A DNA stretch of 5,093 nt, taken from assembly GCA_013203755.1 (NCBI GenBank), contig JABMPI010000587.1:1-5093 (forward strand), in the 5' to 3' direction. Positions 1 through 5,093 of the stretch are shown here, piece by piece. The stretch comes from Bacteroidota bacterium (lineage in GTDB: Bacteria > Bacteroidota > Bacteroidia > Bacteroidales > Prolixibacteraceae). Within the stretch, counting starts at the first letter, position 1. Each line of letters opens with the position of its first letter. Below the pieces are notes generated by a model, which was not told the origin of the DNA, made no database searches, and saw only the letters and a list, made by a program, of their open reading frames with translations. Made by a program: the position numbers and the translations under genes.

Positions 1-186
1 AATTACAACTCCTAATTGGCTGTCGAAACTAAAATGGATAAACATTCCAAAACCAAGTTCGTTAAACCACTTTACTCGCTCCGGTTTATTTAAGTTTAGA
101 ATTCCAGCTTCGGTGCTTTCTTGAATTTGAGCAAAACTTAAGTTTGCAAAAAATAGTAAGGATAAAAGTGTAGTTAGTTTTTTCAT
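1..186 (-). CDS. Alpha-L-fucosidase, GH29 family (N-terminal fragment, cut by window edge)
   Basis: Exo-acting glycosidase predicted to release terminal alpha-L-fucose from glycans in the periplasm. Only the first 62 codons are present; the frame is open to base 1 and the rest lies outside the window. Residues 1-19 form a typical signal peptide (Lys-Lys, a Leu/Phe-rich core, then a probable cut after Ser-Phe-Ala, before Gln20). Residues 36-59 match the first strand of the GH29 catalytic barrel: ERVKWFNELGFGMFIHFS followed by DSQLG. In GH29 enzymes the His of this motif (His51 here) contacts the fucose. The usual family motif is IHW; here it is IHF. The DSQLG continuation is common in Bacteroidota and Planctomycetes members. 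The ATG at 186-184 is chosen because it gives an intact signal peptide. It lies 102 bp after the sulfatase stop on the same strand, so cotranscription is likely. The family call rests on one motif plus context; substrate linkage cannot be judged. Confidence 0.82.
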   Translation of the reverse strand, partial: MKKLTTLLSLLFFANLSFAQIQESTEAGILNLNKPERVKWFNELGFGMFIHFSFDSQLGVVI

Positions 187-242
187 GGTTATGTATAGGT
201 TAAAAGTTTATGGATTGAAAATATGATTCCACAAGCACGTTT

Positions 243-262
243 TAATATTAAGACCAATATTA
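243..262. repeat. Perfect AT-only inverted repeat between sulfatase and fucosidase genes
   Basis: TAATATT at 243-249 and AATATTA at 256-262 form a perfect 7-bp stem around a 6-nt loop. It sits 27 bp past the sulfatase stop, in the 102-bp gap before the fucosidase start. All pairs are A-T, so the hairpin is weak, and no clean U-tract follows it on the minus strand. It may be a weak attenuation or processing site, or chance in AT-rich DNA. No good promoter was seen elsewhere in the gap. Confidence 0.3.
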
Positions 263-288
263 CAATTTTTCAATTTAACATTTATGTA

Positions 289-1638
289 TTACTTCTGCCA
301 GGGTATTTTTCCCGCTTCACGAATGTGTTGTGATAATTTGAATTTCATATCTTTAAACTTATCCGATTTTGCACTTAGCGGAATTTGTTCTTTTGGGTCG
401 GTTTCCAGATTAAATAGTTGCATGGGTTCAAAGGGTGTATTCTGAACCAATTTATATTGCCCTTGTCGGGCTGCATAATAACAAAGTCCTCCGTAATGTC
501 CACCTTCCCGGCGCATAAAATAAACGGCTCTACTATCTGTAACCTGGTCTTTCTCAAATAAAGTTCTGTACAAACTAATTCCATCAATAAAATGATAAAC
601 AGGAACTTCTGCTATTTCACAAAGTGTAGGGTAAATATCCATTGTTAATCCAAGATTATCGGAAGAACTTCCATTCTTAATTTTCTCTTTCCAAACAAAA
701 CAGGTGGGTACTTTTATTCCTCCTTCATACATATCTTGTTTTCCGCCACGCAAATCTCCGTTGGATGCGCCGCTTGCCAGGTGACCACCGTTATCTGACG
801 AAAAAATAATAAGTGTGTTTTTTGCTTGCCCCGACTCTTTAAGCGCGTCTAAAACTTTGCCAATTCCAAAATCTAAATGTTCAACAAAAGCAACGTTTTT
901 AGCCCGCTTTTCTGAAAGGTTAGGTTCGCGCTCCTGTACTTTTTTTAGCCATTCTTCTGGCGGTTGAATTGGGAAATGCGGTGCATTATATGCTAAATAC
1001 AGAAAAAATGGTGATTCTTTTTTAGGTGCTTCATTAATGTAGTCAATGGCCCAATCGCTAAAAATATCGGTGGCATGTCCGCTTGGATCAATTTCTTTTT
1101 CATTTAAACGCATGTAGTTATTTTCCTGTCTCAAATGCGTCCAATAATCGTCCATCATATCTCCCAAAAAACCATGGAAAAAATCAAATCCACGTTCGTT
1201 GGGTTTGTTCGGAGACTCCAGACCCAAATGCCATTTTCCAATTAATGCAGTTTTATATCCTGCTGTTTTTAAAATTTGAGGTAATGTAATTATGTTTTCA
1301 TTTAAATACCCCCAGCTATTGGTTTTAGTTGTGCGAATAACTCCCGGAACCCCGGCTTTGTCTGGGTAACAACCGGATAATAAACTTGCCCGTGTTGGCG
1401 AACAAACCGTGCAATTCGCATAAAAATTATTAAACTTCATCCCCTTTTCAAAAAGGCGGTCGATATTTGGAGTTTGAATATCTGCTCCGCCATTTATTGA
1501 TAAATCGCCATATCCTAAATCATCAACCAAAATAACAAGTATGTTCGGTTGTGTTTGAGATTTGTTTGCCATCGAATTTTTAGCAACCGAAAATAATAGG
1601 GTAATTATTATCAGAATAATAAATTTGAATAGAGACAT
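289..1638 (-). CDS. Secreted family S1 (formylglycine-type) sulfatase
   Basis: Arylsulfatase-superfamily enzyme predicted to hydrolyse sulfate esters from a glycan in the periplasm. The 449-residue length is normal for the family. Residues 1-24 are a signal peptide (hydrophobic core 5-18, probable cut after Ser-Met-Ala) with no lipobox Cys. The metal site begins at Asp39-Asp40 in NILVILVDDLGYGD. The sulfatase signature CSPTR is at 79-83; Cys79 would be oxidised to formylglycine, and the Cys form implies a radical-SAM maturase (anSME) or FGE elsewhere in the genome. Other active-site landmarks are GKWHLG (134-139), NAPH (218-221), SSDNGG (280-285, Asp282/Asn283 metal ligands) and Lys300 in RGGKQDMYEGG. 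The C-terminal subdomain shows RQGQYKLV (391-398) and LFNLETDP (408-415). All core residues are present, so the enzyme should be active. The start is the only ATG that keeps the signal peptide. The S1 subfamily and substrate cannot be read from sequence alone; the neighbours suggest a sulfated fucosylated or galactosylated glycan. Confidence 0.96.
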   Translation of the reverse strand: MSLFKFIILIIITLLFSVAKNSMANKSQTQPNILVILVDDLGYGDLSINGGADIQTPNIDRLFEKGMKFNNFYANCTVCSPTRASLLSGCYPDKAGVPGVIRTTKTNSWGYLNENIITLPQILKTAGYKTALIGKWHLGLESPNKPNERGFDFFHGFLGDMMDDYWTHLRQENNYMRLNEKEIDPSGHATDIFSDWAIDYINEAPKKESPFFLYLAYNAPHFPIQPPEEWLKKVQEREPNLSEKRAKNVAFVEHLDFGIGKVLDALKESGQAKNTLIIFSSDNGGHLASGASNGDLRGGKQDMYEGGIKVPTCFVWKEKIKNGSSSDNLGLTMDIYPTLCEIAEVPVYHFIDGISLYRTLFEKDQVTDSRAVYFMRREGGHYGGLCYYAARQGQYKLVQNTPFEPMQLFNLETDPKEQIPLSAKSDKFKDMKFKLSQHIREAGKIPWQK

Positions 1639-1874
1639 GTTTAATAGGATTTATAATTCCTTATAAAATTAGGGAATTTTTGTTAGGGTTGAATTATGTT
1701 TAAGGAAAGATAATACATTTTTATGTTGTTTATGTTTTTGGCTGCTTTTCTCCTACTCAATGAAGATAGTTTTTCGAAAATTGAGCAAAACCAAAAAGCT
1801 ATTATCCGTTCGTAATCCTCTGCTTTGGTTGCTTAATGAGCCAAAATAATTTCTGGAATTTTTAAGAAATTTAG
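1639..1874. other. Intergenic gap between GH97 and sulfatase genes
   Basis: AT-rich 236-bp spacer with no coding potential seen. On the minus strand, just after the GH97 stop, AATTTC and GAAATT arms (1849-1854 and 1866-1871) could form a weak 6-bp hairpin, but no strong terminator is visible. A second hairpin has 9 pairs including one G-U (1655-1678, AATTCC and GGAATT outer arms) and lies 16 bp before the sulfatase ATG, where it would be in the mRNA leader. CTCAAT/ATTGAG (1756-1761, 1780-1785) is a third short inverted repeat. TTTTTGTTAGG at 1677-1687 resembles a motif upstream of the GH97 gene. The spacing is long for strict operon genes, so the sulfatase may have its own promoter, although no full Bacteroidota promoter match was found. 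Confidence 0.4.
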
Positions 1875-3830
1875 TTATTTCATTTTTACGAGTCTGGCAA
1901 TCCATCCACCACCGGGAGCAAGATTAATTGTTATGGTTTCGCCATTGTTTACGATTTTGGTTTTTTTCAAGTAGTCGATGGCTCTGGTATCTGCATTTAT
2001 TCCATCCTCAATAAATTCCATTTCGTATTTACCATCATCTAAAAAATCGAGATTAATTTCCAATGATTTGGCATCCCAATTTGTAACTGCTCCAATGTAC
2101 CAGTTATCTCCATTTTTTCTGGCCACAACCGTATGTTCTCCAATTTTAGCTTGAAGTACTTTTAGGTCGTCCCATTCGGTTGGTATTTTTGAAATAAAAT
2201 CGGTGCACTCTTTTTCCTTATAATAATCGGAAGGAGAGTCGGGGAGCATTTGCATTGGGCTCTCCAAAACTACAAATAGTGCCATGGAATGTGCCCGCGT
2301 TCCCATTCCCATTGGCATGTCGCCAACCGGGCGGAAATTATTTTTTGTTGAATTGTGGGTAGTGTAGGGAATATAATCCATTGGCCCGGCAACCATTCTT
2401 ATGTATGGTAAAAGGTTATGATGTTTAGGAGTGTCATAATTTGTCCATCCGTTGTATTCAAATTCAATTAATGCTTCGCGGGTTAGCACATTTGGGAACG
2501 CCCGCCGTAAACCTGAAGGTTTGTAAGCACCATGAAAATCGAGAACCATTTTTCTTTTGGCCGCCTCTTCTGCAACATCGTAATAAAACTCAACCATTTT
2601 TTGGTCATCCCTATTCATAAAATCAAATTTTATTCCACTTATTCCCCATTTTTCAAATTGTTCCCATGCTTCTTTTTCTTGCTTTATAAAGGTATTCCAG
2701 ATTGCCCAAACCATTATTTTTACCTCCTTCTTTTTGGCGTAAGCCATTACTTCTTCCATATTTAAATCGGGGTGAATAGATAAAAGGTCGTCTTGTTTCG
2801 ACCAGCTGTCGTCAAAAAGAAAATACTCGAATCCAAAATCCGAGCAAAATTCGATAAAGTATTTAGCAGTTGCTGTGTTCATTCCCGATTTAAAATCGGT
2901 GCCATAAATGTTTCGGCGCCCCCACCAATCAAAAGTTACTACTCCCGGTTTTATCCACGAAACGTCTTCAATTTGAGAAGGTGTTGCCAATTGGTAGACA
3001 AGGGTGTTAGTAATTAAGTCGGCATCATTTTCTGCAATAGCAAAAATTCGCCACGGAAAACTTCGGGTTCCTTTAACTTTTGCGATATAATTTGCATGTT
3101 TTTTTACTTGTCCTTGTCCGTATGCGCTACCCTCATATTTAAACGATTCCGGATATCCGGCATTGGCCGATTTCATTGTTGAAGTTCCGGTTGCTTTTAA
3201 CCATAATCCGGGATATTCTACAAGATTCGATTCAGTAACAATTATATTTGTTCCATTACTTTTTTGAACCAAAACAGGCAGACAACAATAACCATCGGTG
3301 ATTACATCTTTTACAGCGTTGTGTTCGTAAGGAGTTTCATATGATGAATTAAATGTTTTAGATTTTTGCAAATAGATGGAATCCTGTTCATTAAAATGAA
3401 GGTTGAAGTTTTCTTTGTTTACAATCCTATCATCCTCAAATGTTGTGTTGAAACGATAAGCAATTCCGTCGTTGTATGCACGGATGGTAAATGAAAAGTC
3501 ACTTTTAAAATCCAAAAATAACTCGTTGTAATTTTCATGAATCTCTTTATATTTCTCTTTTATTTCAGGATAAATTTTCTGATTAATGGAATTGGTTCTT
3601 TCCTTTTTTATTTTTGCTATTCCCGACGAAAAATTCTCTCCTTCAATATCCAGTGAAATATTGTCGAGGGAAAAAAGTTTTATCGACTGGTAGTTTGTGG
3701 TAATAGAAATTTCAGAATCAACAGAAATTGTAACCTCTGTTTTTTTGTCGGGAGACAGCAGCTTGAAATCTTTTCCAAAGGATTGATTTATAAGGAAAAG
3801 TGTCAGCGTAATGAGTAGTAGCTTTTTCAT
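1875..3830 (-). CDS. Secreted GH97 glycoside hydrolase, probable retaining alpha-galactosidase type
   Basis: Exo-acting glycosidase of the family that includes SusB (inverting alpha-glucosidase) and BtGH97b (retaining alpha-galactosidase) of Bacteroides thetaiotaomicron. The 651-residue length is usual. Residues 1-19 are a signal peptide ending Gln-Ser-Phe-Gly, with no lipobox, so the enzyme is periplasmic. An N-terminal beta-sandwich spans about 21-285 and includes TESNL (199-203), whose Glu200 is probably a calcium ligand. The barrel starts near 295 (PGVVTFDWWGR) and carries DDSW (340-343), GIKFDFMNRDDQ (399-410), DFHGAYKPSG (431-440), EFEYNGW (456-462), GPMDYIP (482-488) and ESPMQML (523-529). 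A C-terminal beta domain covers about 555-650. Asp403 is the likely nucleophile and Glu458 the likely acid/base: their 55-residue spacing equals that of Asp415/Glu470 in BtGH97b, and Gly434 follows His433, as in the retaining group. Alpha-galactosidase is therefore favoured, but beta-L-arabinopyranosidase and related activities occur in this group. It is the first of the three minus-strand genes. Confidence 0.93.
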   Translation of the reverse strand: MKKLLLITLTLFLINQSFGKDFKLLSPDKKTEVTISVDSEISITTNYQSIKLFSLDNISLDIEGENFSSGIAKIKKERTNSINQKIYPEIKEKYKEIHENYNELFLDFKSDFSFTIRAYNDGIAYRFNTTFEDDRIVNKENFNLHFNEQDSIYLQKSKTFNSSYETPYEHNAVKDVITDGYCCLPVLVQKSNGTNIIVTESNLVEYPGLWLKATGTSTMKSANAGYPESFKYEGSAYGQGQVKKHANYIAKVKGTRSFPWRIFAIAENDADLITNTLVYQLATPSQIEDVSWIKPGVVTFDWWGRRNIYGTDFKSGMNTATAKYFIEFCSDFGFEYFLFDDSWSKQDDLLSIHPDLNMEEVMAYAKKKEVKIMVWAIWNTFIKQEKEAWEQFEKWGISGIKFDFMNRDDQKMVEFYYDVAEEAAKRKMVLDFHGAYKPSGLRRAFPNVLTREALIEFEYNGWTNYDTPKHHNLLPYIRMVAGPMDYIPYTTHNSTKNNFRPVGDMPMGMGTRAHSMALFVVLESPMQMLPDSPSDYYKEKECTDFISKIPTEWDDLKVLQAKIGEHTVVARKNGDNWYIGAVTNWDAKSLEINLDFLDDGKYEMEFIEDGINADTRAIDYLKKTKIVNNGETITINLAPGGGWIARLVKMK

Positions 3831-3874
3831 ATTGATATAGATTTATAGTCGATTGTAAGTTAATAAAATAAGTT

Positions 3875-3884
3875 TTTGTCAGGT
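3875..3884 (+). repeat. Direct repeat TTTGTCAGGT, copy 1
   Basis: Exact 10-bp copy of the sequence at 3983-3992, offset by 108 bp. On the GH97 coding strand it reads ACCTGACAAA and lies 45-54 bp upstream of that gene's ATG. It may be a regulator site for the glycan-degradation genes; that role is inference. Confidence 0.4.
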
Positions 3885-3890
3885 ATTGCA

Positions 3891-3908
3891 ATTTGCCTGT
3901 TTGCAAAT
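3891..3908. promoter_or_regulatory. Inverted repeat ATTTGC-N6-GCAAAT, possible operator
   Basis: Perfect 6-bp arms at 3891-3896 and 3903-3908 flank a 6-bp spacer, about 61-78 bp upstream of the GH97 start and 6 bp from a copy of the TTTGTCAGGT repeat. The size and symmetry suit a dimeric DNA-binding protein, but short arms like this also arise by chance. No regulator gene is visible in the window. Confidence 0.25.
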
Positions 3909-3982
3909 GAATGATAAAGAAAGCATAAATTATAAAATTATTGTTTGATTATTATCCCATAAAATTAAGTATTTAAAGCAAC

Positions 3983-3992
3983 TTTGTCAGGT
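3983..3992 (+). repeat. Direct repeat TTTGTCAGGT, copy 2
   Basis: Second exact copy of the sequence at 3875-3884, about 52 bp before the candidate promoter of the plus-strand gene and about 153 bp before the GH97 start. Being in the shared divergent region, it could act on either gene. Confidence 0.4.
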
Positions 3993-4043
3993 CTGCGAAC
4001 CATTCTCTTGCCAAAACATACGAAATTAAACCTTGGATAGTTT

Positions 4044-4074
4044 TTTGAATTATCAAGTTGTTCACCTATTTTTG
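4044..4074 (+). promoter_or_regulatory. Bacteroidota-type promoter candidate for the TPR-like gene
   Basis: TTTG at 4044-4047, then 19 bp, then TATTTTTG at 4067-4074. This matches the housekeeping promoter pattern of Bacteroidota (-33 TTTG, -7 TAnnTTTG), and the spacer is within the expected range. The -7 box ends only 8 bp before the ATG at 4083, so transcription would start within a few bases of the start codon. The region is T-rich, which raises the chance of a false match. Confidence 0.45.
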
Positions 4075-4082
4075 AATAAGAT

Positions 4083-5093
4083 ATGACAGACAAAGAACTC
4101 AAAATACAATACAATTCAATTTGCCAAAATTTGGCAGAGCGAAAACTAAAGCCTGCTTTCGATGGTTTAGAAAAATTTATCGTAGAAAATGGTTTAGTTC
4201 TACTTCTTGAAGAGTGGAGGACGCTGGAGCAAACCTACCAATACATGTTGAAATATACGGTTGAGGGAATTCAAGATCCGGAACGTCAGAAAATATATCG
4301 GAAACTGATAATTTCGTCTTATGAATTAACAGATAAAATTTATGAAGCTGTGCGTTTGAGAAAATCAGCATCCATTGAATCTGAGAAAAAGAGAACTTTT
4401 TTGATCGACCCAATTATGAATTTTGAAAGTTATTTAGCTGAATTAGAGGATTTTTATTTGCAAGAGGAGTTACTTTCTTTGGTAGATGAAACAGAAGTTA
4501 AAAATGTATTTGGTACAATCGATGTAAAAAGTCATCAGCAAAAAATTGTAAAACTGTTTTATCATATTTGGTTTCAGGATAATTTAAAAACAGAAGAAAT
4601 AGATTTTTTGCATCGTTTTCTCACCAACGATTTAATTCACAATGCGTACAAATCGTTTATTGTTTCTGCGCTCAACCTGAGTTTACAACGTTATTTCGAT
4701 GAAGAAAAATTTTCCTTACTTTTTGATGCGTACGACCTGGAAAATGTGGAGTTAAACCAGCGTGCATTGGTTGGTTTGCTTATTAATTTTTATAAGTACG
4801 ATTCGCGAATGCCTCTTTATCCGGCGATTACCGGGAGGTTGAAAATTTTAAACGAAGCTCCGGGATTTAAACAAAACCTGGAGCGTGTAATTATTCAGTT
4901 TATTAGAAGTAAGGGGACGGAAGAAATTCAGCAAAAAATAAAGGATGAGATTATTCCTGAGATGATAAAAATTAGCCCGAATAAGAAAGACAAAATCAAT
5001 TTCGATAGTTTAATGAAAGACAGTTCTGGCGATGATAAAAATCCCGAGTGGGAGGAAATTTTTAAAGATTCTCCGGGATTAATGAATAAAATG
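4083..5093 (+). CDS. Conserved cytoplasmic all-helical (TPR-like) protein, N-terminal part, function unknown
   Basis: The first 337 codons of an open frame running off the window. The ATG at 4083 is the first after an in-frame TAA at 4077-4079, which fixes the start; no Shine-Dalgarno is visible, as is usual in Bacteroidota. There is no signal peptide or membrane segment, so the protein should be cytoplasmic. The sequence is rich in Leu, Lys and Glu and appears entirely alpha-helical, with helical pairs such as residues 5-35 and 45-60, then a YTVEGIQDPERQKIY stretch (58-72). A charged, probably disordered linker follows at about 297-320, then NPEWEEIF (320-327). This layout resembles a conserved Bacteroidota protein usually annotated only as tetratricopeptide-repeat protein. 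That link is from memory of the family, and no clear TPR consensus is seen in the part present. It is transcribed away from the glycan-degradation genes and shows no sign of belonging to that pathway. Its function is not known. Confidence 0.85.
   Translation, partial: MTDKELKIQYNSICQNLAERKLKPAFDGLEKFIVENGLVLLLEEWRTLEQTYQYMLKYTVEGIQDPERQKIYRKLIISSYELTDKIYEAVRLRKSASIESEKKRTFLIDPIMNFESYLAELEDFYLQEELLSLVDETEVKNVFGTIDVKSHQQKIVKLFYHIWFQDNLKTEEIDFLHRFLTNDLIHNAYKSFIVSALNLSLQRYFDEEKFSLLFDAYDLENVELNQRALVGLLINFYKYDSRMPLYPAITGRLKILNEAPGFKQNLERVIIQFIRSKGTEEIQQKIKDEIIPEMIKISPNKKDKINFDSLMKDSSGDDKNPEWEEIFKDSPGLMNKM

Larger units (their letters stand above)
3831..4082. other. Divergent intergenic region between GH97 and TPR-like genes
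   Basis: A 252-bp AT-rich region holding the 5' ends of two divergent genes. It contains a promoter candidate for the plus-strand gene (4044-4074), two direct copies of TTTGTCAGGT (3875-3884 and 3983-3992) and an inverted repeat ATTTGC-N6-GCAAAT (3891-3908). On the minus strand I found no good TTTG/TAnnTTTG pair for the GH97 gene, so its promoter cannot be placed; the repeats lie 45-162 bp upstream of its ATG, where an activator could bind. No small gene or RNA gene was recognised. Confidence 0.5.

Noticed and set aside
375..587. A 70-codon minus-strand open frame inside the sulfatase gene
   Set aside because: It lies wholly inside a well-supported sulfatase in another frame, has no recognisable domain, and looks like a chance frame.
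1083..1289. A 68-codon plus-strand open frame antisense to the sulfatase
   Set aside because: It covers conserved sulfatase sequence on the opposite strand, and its translation resembles no known protein.
1655..1678. A hairpin followed by T-rich sequence on the plus strand, resembling a terminator
   Set aside because: No plus-strand gene ends here, the stem is AT-rich with a G-U pair, and on the coding strand the hairpin precedes the sulfatase with no U-tract.
1821..1846. TTTGG/CCAAA arms downstream of GH97 as a possible terminator
   Set aside because: The stem is only 5 bp with a 12-nt loop, and no U-run follows on the minus strand.
2532..3017. Two plus-strand open frames (2532-2765 and 2793-3017) antisense to GH97
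   Set aside because: Both overlap the conserved catalytic barrel of GH97, and their translations have low-complexity Phe/Tyr-rich stretches typical of antisense reading.
3718..3906. A 62-codon minus-strand frame overlapping the GH97 start
   Set aside because: It uses a different frame from the clear GH97 signal peptide and has no signal, domain or start-site support; a leader peptide cannot be excluded but has no evidence.
4038..4047. An alternative -7 box in the TAGTTTTTTG stretch
   Set aside because: It matches only 7 of 8 positions from 4038, and no TTTG or TTG lies at the right distance upstream; the 4067-4074 box fits better.
4177..4413. A 78-codon minus-strand frame antisense to the TPR-like gene
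   Set aside because: The plus-strand frame is open for 337 codons with consistent helical protein character; the antisense frame has no recognisable features.

Overview
The window is AT-rich and reads as Bacteroidota, probably a marine or sediment member of Bacteroidales/Marinilabiliales. Three things point there: secreted carbohydrate-active enzymes with short Lys-rich signal peptides, no clear Shine-Dalgarno sequences before the starts, and a candidate promoter of the Bacteroidota type (TTTG-N19-TAnnTTTG). The phylum call is inferred from these traits and from protein-family distribution, not from a marker gene.

Layout. Positions 1-3830 hold three genes, all on the minus strand. In transcription order they are a GH97 glycosidase (3830-1875), a family S1 sulfatase (1638-289) and the first 62 codons of a GH29 alpha-L-fucosidase (186-1, cut by the window edge). 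Gaps of 236 and 102 bp separate them. Each protein has an N-terminal signal peptide and no lipobox, so all three should act in the periplasm. A 252-bp divergent intergenic region (3831-4082) follows. Last is the first 337 codons of a plus-strand cytoplasmic, all-helical, TPR-like protein of no known function (4083-5093, cut by the window edge).

How the genes fit together. GH97 + sulfatase + GH29 looks like the enzymatic part of a polysaccharide utilisation locus. The sulfatase would remove sulfate esters, the fucosidase terminal alpha-L-fucose, and the GH97 enzyme, whose visible catalytic residues fit the retaining alpha-galactosidase type, terminal alpha-galactosyl-like residues. A sulfated, fucose- and/or galactose-containing glycan from algae or animals is the simplest inferred substrate. 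No SusC/SusD pair, regulator or polysaccharide-cleaving endo-enzyme lies in the window. The divergent TPR-like gene probably marks the edge of the locus and need not be related to it.

I found no RNA genes, insertion sequences, CRISPR arrays or phage genes, and no clearly new system. The points most worth checking are short repeated motifs upstream of the GH97 and sulfatase genes, the GH97 mechanism and specificity, and a promoter placed so close to the TPR-like gene that its mRNA would be nearly leaderless.
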